64,000 nt of DNA from Rhizobiaceae bacterium (GCA_023953835.1 JAMLJB010000001.1:1116001-1180000), one strand, 5' to 3'; positions 39,624-50,786 are shown, counted from the stretch's first letter. The notes: a model not told the origin generated them from the letters alone. Program-made: numbers and translations.

Positions 39624-40344
39624 CGGCAGTCCCCAGATAGGCCTGCTGAACCTTCGCATTCGCCCGGATCGAGCGCGGCGCGCCCTCCGCGAGAATGCGC
39701 CCGTTGTCCATCACGGTGATCCGGTCCGCCAGCTTCATGACGACATCCATGTTGTGCTCGATCAGCAGCACCGTGGTCTCCTTGCGAATGTCGCGCACGA
39801 GCTTGATGAAGTCCTTGATCTCGCCGTCGGAGAGTCCCTGCGTGGGTTCGTCGAGGATGAGCAGTCGGGGGTGCAGCGCCAGTCCCATCGCGATTTCCAG
39901 AAGGCGCTGATGTCCGTAGGACAATGCGGATGCGGGCGTCGATGCACGCTCGGTAAGACCCACGCGATGCATCGCGTCCAGCACGCTCGCGTCCAGCGCC
40001 TTGCGCGAGCGCCCGTCGGTCAATGTGCGTTGCGCCGCCAGCGCGACGTTGTCATAGACCGGCAGATTCGGAAAAATGCTGGTGATCTGGAACGTATAGG
40101 CGATGCCGAGCCGCACCCGGCGATGGGCGGGCACATGGGTGATGTCCTCGCCGTTGAAGCCGATGACTCCGGTGCTGGGTTCAATGCGCCCGGACAGGAG
40201 GCTGACAAGCGTGGTCTTGCCTGCCCCGTTTGGGCCGATCACGGCGCGCACCTCGCCGGGGTCCATGGCGAAATCCACCATGTCCACCGCCTTCAGGCCG
40301 CCGAAATGCCGCGAGAGGTTGCGTGCGATCAGCAGCGGCTTCAT
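39616..40344 (-). CDS. livG: branched-chain amino acid ABC transporter ATPase LivG
   Basis: 242 residues: Walker A GPNGAGKTT, signature-position LSYGHQRLLEIA, Walker B LLILDEPTQGLS, switch IEHNMDVV. The ATG at 40344 lies in the ATGA overlap with livM; a GTG three codons upstream is less likely. Confidence 0.95.
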   Translation of the reverse strand: MKPLLIARNLSRHFGGLKAVDMVDFAMDPGEVRAVIGPNGAGKTTLVSLLSGRIEPSTGVIGFNGEDITHVPAHRRVRLGIAYTFQITSIFPNLPVYDNVALAAQRTLTDGRSRKALDASVLDAMHRVGLTERASTPASALSYGHQRLLEIAMGLALHPRLLILDEPTQGLSDGEIKDFIKLVRDIRKETTVLLIEHNMDVVMKLADRITVMDNGRILAEGAPRSIRANAKVQQAYLGTADG

Positions 40345-41321
40345 GGCAGCCACCTCGCCCAGCGCGCCCGGATGGTGCCCAGAATGCCCTTTGGAAAGAA
40401 CAGGACAAGCACGATCAACGCAATGCCCACAACGCCCAGGTAGGAGAAGTTCCAGCCGGGCAGCACACGTGCCAAGACGTCACTCGAAAAATCGACGAGA
40501 TAGTACATCAGCACCGTGCCGATGAGCGGTCCGAGCGTCGTGGACGCGCCGCCGAGCAGCACCCAGAGCAGCGGCAGGATGGAATATTGCACCGAGGCGA
40601 AGGTGGAGCCCGCATAGCCGAACAGGAGCGCATAGGCAGCGCCCGCAGCGCCCGAAAAAGCGCCGGAAATGACAACCGCCGACAGCTTGTTTGCGAAGAC
40701 ATTGTAGCCGAGCATGCGGGTGCGCTCCTCATTCTCCCGAATGGCGACGAGGACGCGCCCAAAGCGGGAGCGCACGACGATGAACGTGAGCAGGAGCACA
40801 AGCGCGAAGAGGCAAAGCGCTGCATAGTAGCGGTTTGCCGGGTCGGAAAGATCGAGATGGAACCCGGCAATGTCGATCTGCCGGGTCTGTTGCGGCAGGA
40901 CGATGCCTTCGTCGCCGCGCGTCCATCGACTGAAATAGAAGCTCGCGAGAAAGAACACCTGCGCGAACATCATGGTGACGATCATGAAGGCGACGCCCGT
41001 GGTCCTGAGCGCCAGCAGGCCGATCAGCAGCGACAGCAGGGCAGCGCAGCCGATGCCCGTGGCGAAGGCCACAGGCAGGGTCCAGCCAAGATGATAGACG
41101 GTGAGGCTCGCGCCATACATGCCTGCCGCGAAAAACATCGCATGGCCAAGGCTGAGAAGGCCCGTATAGCCGAACAGGAGATTGTAGCCCATGGCAAAGA
41201 CGGCCAGCACCATGATGCGCGCGAACACGCCCTGGTGATAGACAGGCAGCACATGGTCGAGGCCTGCAAGCAGCAGGATCACCGCGACATGCAGTGCAAT
41301 CTGCCTTCCGGTGACGCTCAT
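40341..41321 (-). CDS. livM: branched-chain amino acid ABC permease LivM
   Basis: 326 residues with about nine membrane helices; FGYTGLLSLGHAMFFAAGMY and the EAA-like RSRFGRVLVAIRENEERTRM loop are diagnostic. Coupled to livH and livG by 4-base overlaps. Confidence 0.95.
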   Translation of the reverse strand: MSVTGRQIALHVAVILLLAGLDHVLPVYHQGVFARIMVLAVFAMGYNLLFGYTGLLSLGHAMFFAAGMYGASLTVYHLGWTLPVAFATGIGCAALLSLLIGLLALRTTGVAFMIVTMMFAQVFFLASFYFSRWTRGDEGIVLPQQTRQIDIAGFHLDLSDPANRYYAALCLFALVLLLTFIVVRSRFGRVLVAIRENEERTRMLGYNVFANKLSAVVISGAFSGAAGAAYALLFGYAGSTFASVQYSILPLLWVLLGGASTTLGPLIGTVLMYYLVDFSSDVLARVLPGWNFSYLGVVGIALIVLVLFFPKGILGTIRARWARWLP

Positions 41322-42199
41322 TCAGCCGCCGTCCCGAACAGCCCCTGGGGACGGAAGACGAGCACCAGCGCGACGGCAGCGGTCGCGATCATCTTCGCAA
41401 GGGTGGGCGAAAAGAACATCGATATGATGCCGTCGGACAGGCCAATGATGAGGGCTGCCACCACCGTGCCGCGCAGCGAGCCGAGCCCGCCTATGATGAC
41501 GACGATGAAGGACAGCAGCAGCGGGTCGAGGCCCATCAGGTAGTGCGCCTGCTGGATGGGCACGATCAGCACGGCGGCAAGGGCTGCCAGCATGGCTCCC
41601 AGCGCGAACACGCCCGCATAGACGCGCTCGACGGGAATGGCGAAGGCGCGCGCCATTTCGCGGTCGATCTGCGTTGCGCGCATGACAAGGCCGATGCGCG
41701 TCCGCGTCAGCAGAAGCCATACCGCGACCAGCAGGACAATGGACGCCGCGATGACAAACAGCTTGTAGCCCGAATAGCCGAACCACGGAAACTGGATGCG
41801 ATAGGTGAACGGTGCTTCGACGGGCCGCGCTTCGGGCCCGTAGAAGGTGAGCGTGGCCTGCTGGATAATGTAGAGGAGGCCGATCGTGGCGACGATCGTG
41901 GCTTCGGGATTGTATTCCAGCCGCCGCAGGACCAGCCGCTCCGACAGGAAGGCGACCGCGCCGACGACGAGCGGGCTGACGACAAGCGCCGCGACAAACC
42001 CCAGCGCCGGATTTCCCGTGACCATGGACGCCACGGCCCAGGCGATGACCGCGCCCAGCATGAAAAACTCGCCATGCGCGACATTGACGACGCGCATCAC
42101 GCCGAAAACCAGCGACAGGCCAAGCGCAGTGAGCGCCAGCACCGCAGCCGTTACGAGGCCCTCAAGCGCGGCGAGCAGGAAATGCGGGCCGAACGCCAT
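41318..42199 (-). CDS. livH: branched-chain amino acid ABC permease LivH
   Basis: 293 residues, about eight helices; VNVAHGEFFMLGA and RTRIGLVMRATQIDREMARA match LivH. Follows the binding-protein gene by 56 bases and overlaps livM. Confidence 0.95.
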   Translation of the reverse strand: MAFGPHFLLAALEGLVTAAVLALTALGLSLVFGVMRVVNVAHGEFFMLGAVIAWAVASMVTGNPALGFVAALVVSPLVVGAVAFLSERLVLRRLEYNPEATIVATIGLLYIIQQATLTFYGPEARPVEAPFTYRIQFPWFGYSGYKLFVIAASIVLLVAVWLLLTRTRIGLVMRATQIDREMARAFAIPVERVYAGVFALGAMLAALAAVLIVPIQQAHYLMGLDPLLLSFIVVIIGGLGSLRGTVVAALIIGLSDGIISMFFSPTLAKMIATAAVALVLVFRPQGLFGTAAE

Positions 42200-42255
42200 T
42201 TCTCACCGGCCCGCTCTGGTCGGGCGCGGGCCGGTCGCATGCCATGCGCAACCCA

Positions 42256-43557
42256 CTACAGCGCCTGCTGGGTGTAGTCGCCCTCGGCCTCATACATGCC
42301 GTCCTTGATCTCGGTGCGGTGCACCACGGCGAGCTTGCCGTCCTGCACCTTCGAGATGTTCTGGTGGCCGTACACCTGGTGAAGCTTGCCGTCGAAGATC
42401 TTGTCGCCCTGCGGATGTTCCGGCCCTTCTTCGAAGCCCTGGATCGCTTCGGTGGCCTCGATCAGCTTGGCGCGATCAGCGGGACCCTGGTAGCCTGCGG
42501 CCTCCATCGCCTGCTTGATGACATAGAGCGTTTCCCAGCAGCCGAACATGTGGGCGGCGGTTGACACGTCCTTGGGATCGCCCACGGCGGCCCCGTTGTC
42601 ATCGATGCCCACGGCAGCGCGATAGGCTTTCATGCCCTCGGAATCGTTCGGCTGGGTATAGCGCGGGCTGCCTTCCCAGAAATGGGTGCCGTCGAGGAAT
42701 TCGAGGCCGGGACTGTTGATGTCCACAGCCTCCAGCGAGTCGATGAAGCCGAAAAGCTGCGGCTTGTTGGAGCCGTAGAACTCGCCCAGTTCCTTCACGA
42801 AGGTCAACACCGCCGGCCCGACCATGACATGGTAGAGGACCTCGGTTTCGGCCGGGATCTGCGGGAAGTATTTGGTAAAGCTGCTTTCGGTCGGCGGAAT
42901 CGGAATCTGCGCGACGACCTCGCCGCCCGCCGCCTTGATGGCCGGGGTGAAATAATCGCGGTGGTCATAGCCGAACGCGTAGTCCGGATAGATCATCGTG
43001 ACCTTCTTGCCGAGATTTCCGGCCACCCACGGCGCCATGGATGTAACCTGCGAGCGCACATCGGTGATGCCCGGCTGGAAGCAATAGCGATTCATCTTCC
43101 CGGACGCGACGTGATAGCCCTCACTGACCACGAAATAGGGAATCTTGAGTTCGCCCGCGACCGGCGCGGATGCCACGACGACATGGCTGAACAGCGTGCC
43201 GTAGACGAGGTCGCACTGATGCTGGTTGGCGAGCTTGGCGACGACTTCCGCGCCGCGCTTGGGATCGGTGCCGTCATCCTCGGTGATGATCTCGATCGGA
43301 CGCCCGCCAATGCCGCCCGCATCGTTGATCGCCTTCACTGCGGCGGCAGTGGTGCGCTCGTACCAGCGGCCATAGGCTGCGCCGATGCCGGTTTTGTGCG
43401 CCTGAAATCCGATCTTGATGGGCGCCGAGCTTTGAGCCTGCGCATAGCGGACGAAGCCGGGCGCGGCCGCGAGCGATCCGGCGGCTGCAATTCCCTTCAA
43501 CGCGCTGCGGCGCGAGATCGTCTTGTTTGGCAGAATGATAGATGACTTCCTGGTCAT
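42256..43557 (-). CDS. ABC transporter substrate-binding protein, Tat-exported
   Basis: 433 residues. The N-terminus carries a twin-arginine motif SRRSALKGIA followed by a hydrophobic stretch and cleavage near AQA (about 41). The mature part is a type I periplasmic binding fold (IKIGFQAHKTG, VYGTLFSHVV). ATG at 43557 after AGGGGAA. Likely binds amides or branched-chain amino acids. First gene of the liv operon. Confidence 0.92.
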   Translation of the reverse strand: MTRKSSIILPNKTISRRSALKGIAAAGSLAAAPGFVRYAQAQSSAPIKIGFQAHKTGIGAAYGRWYERTTAAAVKAINDAGGIGGRPIEIITEDDGTDPKRGAEVVAKLANQHQCDLVYGTLFSHVVVASAPVAGELKIPYFVVSEGYHVASGKMNRYCFQPGITDVRSQVTSMAPWVAGNLGKKVTMIYPDYAFGYDHRDYFTPAIKAAGGEVVAQIPIPPTESSFTKYFPQIPAETEVLYHVMVGPAVLTFVKELGEFYGSNKPQLFGFIDSLEAVDINSPGLEFLDGTHFWEGSPRYTQPNDSEGMKAYRAAVGIDDNGAAVGDPKDVSTAAHMFGCWETLYVIKQAMEAAGYQGPADRAKLIEATEAIQGFEEGPEHPQGDKIFDGKLHQVYGHQNISKVQDGKLAVVHRTEIKDGMYEAEGDYTQQAL

Positions 43558-43658
43558 GCCGTTCCCCTGTGATATCTGCTGGCATGCCTGCGCGGCAAAA
43601 CCCACGTCAGTTCGCATGCGCGAAATAGAGCATCAAAGACGCATAGCCGCAAGCTGTG

Positions 43659-45095
43659 TCAACCCGCCGACGGGGTGGAAAGAAGCCACAGGCCGAGCAG
43701 TGTGTAGCCGACCATGAGGACCGCCAGCGGAAGCTGGCTCAGCATTGCCGCGCGCGTATCCCCGTAGAGACGGATGGCAAGCATATGCGCGATCAGCACG
43801 GCAAGCACATGCCCTGCGACGATGGCCGCCGAAACCGTGTTCCAAAGCAGCCATGCCGCCTCGTGGCCAAGGACGATGCCAGCCTCGACATGGCTTCCGC
43901 TCAGGCCAAGCAGGTTCCAGCCGCGCGCAAAAGGATCGGACAGGGCGATCAGTGCCGCCTGGCCGTCGACCAGCAAGGCGGTGAGGTAGTGCGCGAAGTG
44001 ATAGGCAAGCGCAATCGGCACAATGGACCACACCAGCGTGCCGATGGATCGCGGTCTGCCTTGCCGGGCGAGCAATTTCCCCGCGCGCACCATGAGTGCA
44101 AAGACAATCGGGAACGCGATCATCGCCGCCGCAAGTCCGATCGTGTTGGGAATCGTAACGGCGGAGCGACCCGGAAATTCAAGCGGATTGATGCCGATGG
44201 TTCCAAGCCAGACAAATGTCTTGGAAAACCCGTCGAAGGAAACCGCCGCCAGATTCGCGAGCAGAAAGATCACGCCGCTTGGCGGCAGCGGCCCGGCATC
44301 CGCGACGGCGGCACCGGGCAAACAAAGCTCAATCCGGGTCGGGGCGCGGTTGGACGATTGAACCACTGCAAACCGGGCGATCATGCTGAAGAACACGGTC
44401 AGGAATTCGCCCTGCCTTGTCCATCTTTCGTGACCGAAGGCGACCGCAAAGACGAAGGTGACGATCCAGTAGGACAGCGTGGCGACCGCCAGACGCGGCG
44501 GGTCTTCCGGCGCGATATAGACCAGCTCGAACCAGGCAAAGCCGGCAAACAGAATGACTGCGGGAACATAGCTGGCGGTATTCTCGTCGAAAGGCGCCTC
44601 CGGTCGCCGCAGAAGCACGCGCACCGCAAGGCACGGCGCATACCATGGGTCGATCCAGCGCCAGAGATTGCCGACCAGCCCCTGCACCAGCGTCACGCCC
44701 ACCCACAGCAGGGTCCAGATGGTGAGCGGCAGCGGGTTGTGCGTGGGATCGGGGCTTCCGCGCAGGCCCGTCGCAATCAACAGCAGGAAAAATACGAAGG
44801 AGAGCGCACTTGTGAACGGCCGCAAGCGCTCAGGCGCTTCTCCGAGCGGCAGGCGAAAGGCGCGATAGGCTTCGAGCGCAGCGGGCCGCACGAACAGCAG
44901 GATAGCGAAGCTCCCCGCCACCGCGAACGCGCCACCAAGCAGATAATACCCGGTCGGCAGCAGCAGGACATGGCCGCGCTCCGACGCATGGGCAAATGCG
45001 GCATCCGGAAAGGAAATAGCCGCAAGAAAGCTTCCGGCGAACAATGCCGGAACGGCGCAGGCCCGCGACCCTCGAAGCATGCCCGGCTGCCTCAC
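43659..45095 (-). CDS. polytopic membrane protein of unknown function
   Basis: 478 residues, mostly hydrophobic, about 11-12 predicted helices after a signal-like N-terminus ending [15 protein letters not shown]. Charged or His residues inside helices ([22 protein letters not shown]) could ligate metal or carry protons. The N-terminal pattern vaguely recalls fenitrothion-hydrolase-annotated membrane proteins, but I would not assign that. GTG start at 45095 overlaps the pncB stop (GTGA) after AGAAGG; ATG at 45080 is an alternative. Confidence 0.75.
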   Translation of the reverse strand: MRQPGMLRGSRACAVPALFAGSFLAAISFPDAAFAHASERGHVLLLPTGYYLLGGAFAVAGSFAILLFVRPAALEAYRAFRLPLGEAPERLRPFTSALSFVFFLLLIATGLRGSPDPTHNPLPLTIWTLLWVGVTLVQGLVGNLWRWIDPWYAPCLAVRVLLRRPEAPFDENTASYVPAVILFAGFAWFELVYIAPEDPPRLAVATLSYWIVTFVFAVAFGHERWTRQGEFLTVFFSMIARFAVVQSSNRAPTRIELCLPGAAVADAGPLPPSGVIFLLANLAAVSFDGFSKTFVWLGTIGINPLEFPGRSAVTIPNTIGLAAAMIAFPIVFALMVRAGKLLARQGRPRSIGTLVWSIVPIALAYHFAHYLTALLVDGQAALIALSDPFARGWNLLGLSGSHVEAGIVLGHEAAWLLWNTVSAAIVAGHVLAVLIAHMLAIRLYGDTRAAMLSQLPLAVLMVGYTLLGLWLLSTPSAG

Positions 45096-46396
45096 ACCCA
45101 GACCTTCTGCCTGACCCGACCGCTCTCTCCGAACAGGCGTATGTAGCGCTTGATCTCTTTGGCGTCGCCGGTCGCTTTTTCCGGGTTGTCGGACAATTTG
45201 ACCGCCGGACGGCCATTTGCCTCAGTGACCTTGCAGACCAGCGAGATCGCATCCAGCCGGTCCGTCGATGTCGGCGCGCAGCCTTCAAAATCATTGGTGA
45301 GGTTGGTGCCCCAGCCGAAGGTCATGCGCACCTTGCCCTGGAAATGCTTGTAGGTCTGTATGATGGTGTCCACGTCGAGGCCGTCCGAGAAAATGAGCAG
45401 CTTTTTCCTGGGATCGACATTCTTTTCCCGCCACCAGCGGATGATGCGCTCCCCGCCTTCGATGGGCGGCGCGCTGTCGGGCCGGAAGCCGGTCCAGTCC
45501 GCCACCCAGTCGGGCGCGTCGCGGAGAAAAGCATCCGTGCCGAAAGCGTCCGGCAGGACGATGAGCAGATTGCCGCCATAATAGCGTTGCCAGTCCTGAA
45601 GCACGCGATAGGGCGACTTCTTAAGGTCCTCGTCATTGTCGGCAAGCGCGGCATAGACCATCGGAAGTTCGTGGGCGTTCGTGCCGAGGGCCTCCAGATC
45701 TGTGTCCATGGCCAAGAGCACATTGCTGGTGCCGGTGAAGGCATCGCCGATGCCTTCCTTCAGCGCTTCCACGCACCAGCGCTGCCAAAGGAAACTGTGC
45801 CGGCGGCGGGTGCCGAAATCCGATATCCTGATGCCCGGCAATTTCTTCAAACGCTCGGTCTTGTCCCACATCTTCGCCTTGGCGCGGGCATAGAGCACAT
45901 CAAGCTCGAACTGGCCGAAATGCTTCATGGCGGAGCGGGAGCGCAGCTCGTTGATGATCGCGAGCGCCGGTATTTCCCACATGGAGGTGTACATCCACGG
46001 CCCCGGAAATTCCAGTTCGTACTGGTCGCCGACGCGCTCAAGCCGGTATTCGGGCAGTTGGAAATTCTCAAGCCAGGCCAGGAACTCTGGCTCGAAAATC
46101 TGCTTGCGGCCATAGAAAGTGTTGCCGGCAAGCCAGATCATTTCCTTCTTGGTGATGCGCAGCGTGCGCGCGTGATCGAGCTGATCGCGCAGTTCCTCCT
46201 CGTCGATCTCCTTGGCGAGCTTGACCCGCGTGGTGCGGTTGATGAGCGAAAAGGTGGCATCGACCTTCGGATACATCCCCCAGATCATCTGGAGCATCAG
46301 CAGCTTGTAGAAATCCGTGTCGAGCAGGCTGCGAATGATCGGATCGAGCTTCCAGGCGTGATCGTAAACCCTGCGGGCAATGTCGGTGGTGGGCAT
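45092..46396 (-). CDS. pncB: nicotinate phosphoribosyltransferase
   Basis: 434 residues. The phosphorylated-His segment [12 protein letters not shown] and the [10 protein letters not shown] and [11 protein letters not shown] motifs are diagnostic. Converts nicotinate and PRPP to NaMN in NAD salvage. Followed, with overlap, by the unknown membrane protein; MATE gene begins 51 bases before its start on the same strand. Confidence 0.96.
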   Translation of the reverse strand: MPTTDIARRVYDHAWKLDPIIRSLLDTDFYKLLMLQMIWGMYPKVDATFSLINRTTRVKLAKEIDEEELRDQLDHARTLRITKKEMIWLAGNTFYGRKQIFEPEFLAWLENFQLPEYRLERVGDQYELEFPGPWMYTSMWEIPALAIINELRSRSAMKHFGQFELDVLYARAKAKMWDKTERLKKLPGIRISDFGTRRRHSFLWQRWCVEALKEGIGDAFTGTSNVLLAMDTDLEALGTNAHELPMVYAALADNDEDLKKSPYRVLQDWQRYYGGNLLIVLPDAFGTDAFLRDAPDWVADWTGFRPDSAPPIEGGERIIRWWREKNVDPRKKLLIFSDGLDVDTIIQTYKHFQGKVRMTFGWGTNLTNDFEGCAPTSTDRLDAISLVCKVTEANGRPAVKLSDNPEKATGDAKEIKRYIRLFGESGRVRQKVWV

Positions 46397-46447
46397 GGGT
46401 CTCCCTCGGATCGCGATCGGTCCTATAGCATTGAGGATCCCTGATTC

Positions 46448-47842
46448 TCAAACAATCTGCTTGTGCAAGAGAAGCAGGGAACCACGCCGCAGCCAGCGAT
46501 AGAGCAACAGCACGGCCACGACCGCAAGTCCGAGAACCAGGCCAAGCCAGATTCCTGCGCCCTGGAAGCCAAAATGGAAGGCGAGCAGCGCGCCAAGCGG
46601 CAGGCCGACTCCCCAATAGCCTGTTGCGGCATAGAGCATCGGCACTTTCGTGTCCTGAATGCCCCGCAACATCCCCGCGCCAACGGCCTGCGCACCGTCG
46701 GCAATCTGGAACATTGCCGCAAATGTCAGGAAGGTGATTGCATAGGCAACGACAGCCGCGTTTGCGGGGTCGGAAATGTCGATGAAGGCGGAAATCAGTA
46801 TCCTGGGAAACGCCAGCATGACCAGCGCCATCAGAGCCATGAATGAAACCCCGATCGCGTAGGCGGTCCAACCCGCAAGGGTGACGCCTTGCGGATCGCG
46901 CGCACCATAGGCAAGCCCGACGCGCACCGTTGCCGCCTGGCCGATGCCCAGCGGCACCATGAATGTGACCGAGGCGATTTGCAGCGCGACGGCATGGGCG
47001 GCAAGCTGCACCGGGTCGATCAGCCCCATCAGGAAGGCGGCGGCATTGAAGATCGTCACCTCAAAGGCGAGGATGCCGGATATCGGTGCACCTAGCCTCA
47101 GAAGGGCGATCAATCGGGGCCAGTCGGAGCGCCAGAAGCGACCGAAGAGGTGGTAGCGCCGAAACCGCCGCTCGAAAATCGTCACGACGGCCAGCCCCGC
47201 GAACATGAAGATCGATGCGATGGTGGTCGCGATGCCGGAACCGGCGATGCCAAGCGCCGGAAAGCCGAAATGGCCGAACACCAGCGCCCAGTTGCCGAGT
47301 GCGTTCAGGATCACCGCGACGACCATGACCGCCAGCGCCCAGCCCGGGCGCTCCAGCGCGGAGATGAAAGACCGCAGCACAATGTAGCCATAGAAGGGCA
47401 GGATCGCCCATTGCAGGTAGCGCAAGTAGATGCCTGCCTGCGCGGCGAGTTCCGGCTGCTGGCCCATAGCAAGTAGAATGGCTTCGCCGTTCCAGAGCAC
47501 GATCCAGAGCGGGATCGACACCAGCACCGAAAGCCACAGACCCTGCCGCACCGTGCGACGCACATCGCGCACGGAATGCCGCTTGCGTCCGAGTTCGGCG
47601 GCCATCATGGGCGCCGTGGCATAGGCCAGGCCCAGGCCGCAGATCAGCGCGGCGAAATAGAGGTTGGAGCCGAGCGCGCCGGCGGCAAGGGCATCCGGGC
47701 CGAGCCGCCCAATGATCGCCACGTCTGTCGCCGTCATGGCGACCTGCGCCAGATTCGTCAGGATCATCGGCCACGCAAGCGCGAGCATGGCGCGAATCTC
47801 TCCGCGCCAGGGACGTTTCGCCGTTTGGCTCCCTGCCTGCAT
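46448..47842 (-). CDS. MATE-family efflux transporter
   Basis: 464 residues, twelve helices. [21 protein letters not shown] and the second-half repeat [15 protein letters not shown] match the NorM branch. Na+ or H+ driven export of cationic drugs or metabolites. ATG at 47842, one codon inside a GTG at 47845. Confidence 0.93.
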   Translation of the reverse strand: MQAGSQTAKRPWRGEIRAMLALAWPMILTNLAQVAMTATDVAIIGRLGPDALAAGALGSNLYFAALICGLGLAYATAPMMAAELGRKRHSVRDVRRTVRQGLWLSVLVSIPLWIVLWNGEAILLAMGQQPELAAQAGIYLRYLQWAILPFYGYIVLRSFISALERPGWALAVMVVAVILNALGNWALVFGHFGFPALGIAGSGIATTIASIFMFAGLAVVTIFERRFRRYHLFGRFWRSDWPRLIALLRLGAPISGILAFEVTIFNAAAFLMGLIDPVQLAAHAVALQIASVTFMVPLGIGQAATVRVGLAYGARDPQGVTLAGWTAYAIGVSFMALMALVMLAFPRILISAFIDISDPANAAVVAYAITFLTFAAMFQIADGAQAVGAGMLRGIQDTKVPMLYAATGYWGVGLPLGALLAFHFGFQGAGIWLGLVLGLAVVAVLLLYRWLRRGSLLLLHKQIV

Positions 47843-48015
47843 CACAAACCCGCTTCAAATCCTCCCGGGCCGCTTTGTCGGGCCGGAGCCGCTGCTTCTG
47901 GACGAACATCGCCGAAGTCGCAAGACGCTGAGCGCTGTCGCTGTTGAGCCAGCCTGAAGCAGGCTTGACAGGTCATATCTTGCGGTGCGACCCCCATGGG
48001 CAGAGGGAGCGATCG

Positions 48016-49245
48016 ATGGCGAAGGGCGTGGTAATCGTCGGAACCGGGCACGCAGGTGTGCAGGCTGCCGCCAGCCTGCGCGAGGAAGGCTATGAAGGTC
48101 CTGTCATTCTCGTGGGCGAAGAGAATGAATTGCCCTATCACAAGCCTCCGCTTTCCAAGACGTTCATCAAGGACGACGCGGCAGGACCGCAGATCCTGCG
48201 CGCGGAGAGCTTCTATACATCGCACGAAATCGATCTTCGCCTCGGACGACGCATCACCGGGATCGAGCCGGGCAGACTGGCAGTCGAGAGTGGCGACGCG
48301 CTGGAGTTCGACCACGCAATTCTTGCGCTGGGCGCGCGGCCACGCATTCTGGATCTGCCGGGGGCCGAGTTTGGTGGCATCATGTCGCTTCGCGATATTG
48401 CCGACGCGCGGCGCATTCGCGAGGCGGCACACGACGCCGAAGATGTCGTGGTGCTCGGAGGCGGCTTCATCGGCCTCGAAATCGCTGCCACGCTTCACAC
48501 CGGCGGACGGCGTGTCACGGTGGTTGAGGCGCAGCCCCGCGTGCTGGGGCGCGGCGTCGCAGCGATCATCGGCGCGCATGTGCACAGGCGGCTCGAAGCC
48601 AGCGGCGTGCGCATCCTCACGTCGACTTCCATCGAGCGCATTGAAGGCGAGGCAAGACATGCATCCGGGGTCGTTACTTCAAGCGGCGAGCGCCTGCCCG
48701 CGCAACTCGTCATCGTCGGCATCGGGGTGGTTCCGAACGTCGAGCTTGCGGCAGCGGCAGGAATTGCTGTCGGGAACGGAATCAAGGTCGACGGAGCCAT
48801 GCGGACATCGGCGGAGGGCATCCTTGCCATCGGCGACTGCGTCAATTTCCGGCACTGGATGACGGGCACGGAGGTGCGGCTTGAATCCGTGCAGAATGCA
48901 ACGGACCAGGCGCGCCGCGCCGCGAAAACCGTGCTCGGGCATCCCGGCGAATATGATGCGGTGCCGTGGTTCTGGTCGGATATCGGCGACATGAAACTGC
49001 AAATGGTCGGTCTGGTCGGGCGTGAAGACAGGCATGTCATTGCCGGCTCGCAGGAGGACAACAGGTTTGCGGTGTTCCATTTCGCGGGCGATCACCTGAC
49101 CGCAATCGAGACAGTCAACCGCCCTGCCGACCACATGATCGGCAGACGCATACTTGCGACCGAGTTCTCACCCGATTTCGATGTGTTGACCGCCAACCCC
49201 GATGGGCTGAAGGCCGCTTTTGCCGAATGGCAAATGAAAAAGTGA
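48016..49245 (+). CDS. FAD-dependent ferredoxin reductase-like oxidoreductase
   Basis: 409 residues. FAD-binding IVGTGHAGVQAA (7-18), NAD-binding VLGGGFIGLEIAATL, and GILAIGDCV. The C-terminal reductase domain (AVPWFWSDIGDMKLQMVG) is as in rubredoxin/ferredoxin reductases of dioxygenase systems. ATG at 48016 after AGAGGGAG. No ferredoxin or oxygenase nearby. Confidence 0.93.
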   Translation: MAKGVVIVGTGHAGVQAAASLREEGYEGPVILVGEENELPYHKPPLSKTFIKDDAAGPQILRAESFYTSHEIDLRLGRRITGIEPGRLAVESGDALEFDHAILALGARPRILDLPGAEFGGIMSLRDIADARRIREAAHDAEDVVVLGGGFIGLEIAATLHTGGRRVTVVEAQPRVLGRGVAAIIGAHVHRRLEASGVRILTSTSIERIEGEARHASGVVTSSGERLPAQLVIVGIGVVPNVELAAAAGIAVGNGIKVDGAMRTSAEGILAIGDCVNFRHWMTGTEVRLESVQNATDQARRAAKTVLGHPGEYDAVPWFWSDIGDMKLQMVGLVGREDRHVIAGSQEDNRFAVFHFAGDHLTAIETVNRPADHMIGRRILATEFSPDFDVLTANPDGLKAAFAEWQMKK

Positions 49246-49327
49246 TCGCGCCGATTTTATCCGATTTTTCTTGAACCCGTTGCGGTTCGCGGAGATAAGG
49301 CCGGACCTTTTCTTTGTGGGAATACGG

Positions 49328-50746
49328 ATGGCCTTTGCAAAAATCTCGATTGCGCTCCTTGCGGCGCTGCTGGTTCAATCGGCTCCGGCTTTTGCCGCGG
49401 AAGCGTTGCCCGGCGAGATCATGCCGCTCTGGTGGGGCCTGCCCTTTGCCGGCATCCTCCTGTCCATTGCCACGGGGCCTCTCCTTTACCCACATTTCTG
49501 GGAGCACCACTACGGCAAGATCACGCTCGGCTGGACGCTTCTCGTCGTTGTCGCCTTGTTCTTCAACTTTGGGGCTTCGTCCACGACCGAGGCGATCCTT
49601 CACGCGGTCCTGCTCGAATATTTGCCGTTCATCATCCTGCTCTTCGCGCTTTTCACCATTGCCGGCGGCATCGTGGTGACGGGAAACATTCACGGGACAC
49701 CCGCGACCAATGTGCTGCTGCTGGTGATCGGAGCCCTGCTTGCATCGGTAGTCGGCACGACGGGCGCATCGATGATCATGATCCACCCGATGATCCGCGC
49801 AAACGACAATCGGCCGTTCAACGCCCATGTCATCGTGTTCTTCATCTTCCTTGTCTCGAATATTGGCGGCTCGCTGACGCCACTCGGCGATCCGCCGCTT
49901 TTCGTCGGCTTCCTGCGCGGTGTGGATTTCTTCTGGACCACGCAGCACCTGTTGTTTGAAACGCTGTTCGTGGCGGCTGTCGTGCTCGGCACGTTCGTCG
50001 TGATCGACGTGATCCTGCATATTCGTGAGGAAGGCCTGCCAAAGATCAAGGATCCGACCCCGGATTCACGCGTCGGACTTCGGGGCCTGATCAATGTGCC
50101 CCTCCTTGCCTGTGTCATCGGCGCGATCCTGATGTCGGCAAGCTGGAAGCCGGGCGTGGAATTTGACATTGGCGGGGTGCATGTGGAGCTTCAAAACATC
50201 CTGCGTGACATCATTATTCTCTGTGCGGCGCTAGCGTCATTCCTGCTCACGCCCGGGAGCCTTCGCTCCGCCAACCGATTCTCCTGGGGTCCGATACTGG
50301 AGGTTGCAAAGCTTTTCGCGGGGATATTCATCGCGATCGTTCCGGTGGTCGCCATTCTCAAGGCGGGTACGGGCGGCGCACTATCGAGCCTCGTTGCACT
50401 GGTCACCGGCCCGGATGGCCAGCCCAACGACCTTGCCTATTTCTGGCTGACAGGCGTTCTTTCGTCATTCCTCGACAATGCACCGACCTATCTCGTGTTC
50501 TTCGAGCTGGCGGGAGGCGACCCGCAGCACCTCATGACGGACTACGCCTCGACGCTCGCGGCAATCTCGTCCGGCGCGGTGTTCATGGGCGCGAATACCT
50601 ATATCGGAAACGCGCCTAATTTCATGGTCTACGCCATTGCGCGCGGGCGCGGAATCGCCATGCCGAGCTTCTTCGGCTACATGCTCTGGTCAGGCGCCAT
50701 CCTCGTTCCGGTTTTCCTGATGGCAAGCTATCTGTTCTTCATGTGA
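49328..50746 (+). CDS. NhaD-like sodium/proton antiporter
   Basis: 472 residues with a signal-like first segment ending AFAAE and about 12 helices. TLGWTLL, SNIGGSLTPLGDPPLFVGF and SSFLDNAPTYLVFFE match NhaD/UPF0391-type ion transporters; the conserved Asp/Asn in SFLDNAP suits ion coupling. ATG at 49328; an upstream TTG is not convincing. Confidence 0.87.
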   Translation: MAFAKISIALLAALLVQSAPAFAAEALPGEIMPLWWGLPFAGILLSIATGPLLYPHFWEHHYGKITLGWTLLVVVALFFNFGASSTTEAILHAVLLEYLPFIILLFALFTIAGGIVVTGNIHGTPATNVLLLVIGALLASVVGTTGASMIMIHPMIRANDNRPFNAHVIVFFIFLVSNIGGSLTPLGDPPLFVGFLRGVDFFWTTQHLLFETLFVAAVVLGTFVVIDVILHIREEGLPKIKDPTPDSRVGLRGLINVPLLACVIGAILMSASWKPGVEFDIGGVHVELQNILRDIIILCAALASFLLTPGSLRSANRFSWGPILEVAKLFAGIFIAIVPVVAILKAGTGGALSSLVALVTGPDGQPNDLAYFWLTGVLSSFLDNAPTYLVFFELAGGDPQHLMTDYASTLAAISSGAVFMGANTYIGNAPNFMVYAIARGRGIAMPSFFGYMLWSGAILVPVFLMASYLFFM

Positions 50747-50786
50747 TGGACGCCGCTCGCCTTCTGATGTAAGCGACCTTCGGCTT

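Noticed and set aside
40230..41543. Long plus-strand open frame opposite livG/livM
   Set aside because: It is antisense to well-supported permease and ATPase genes; composition (Arg/Gln/Asp-rich, no domain) is typical of shadow frames in GC-rich DNA.
43656..45146. A 496-codon plus-strand frame opposite the membrane protein gene
   Set aside because: Hydrophobic pattern belongs to the minus strand; the plus frame is low-complexity, charged and without homology I recognise.
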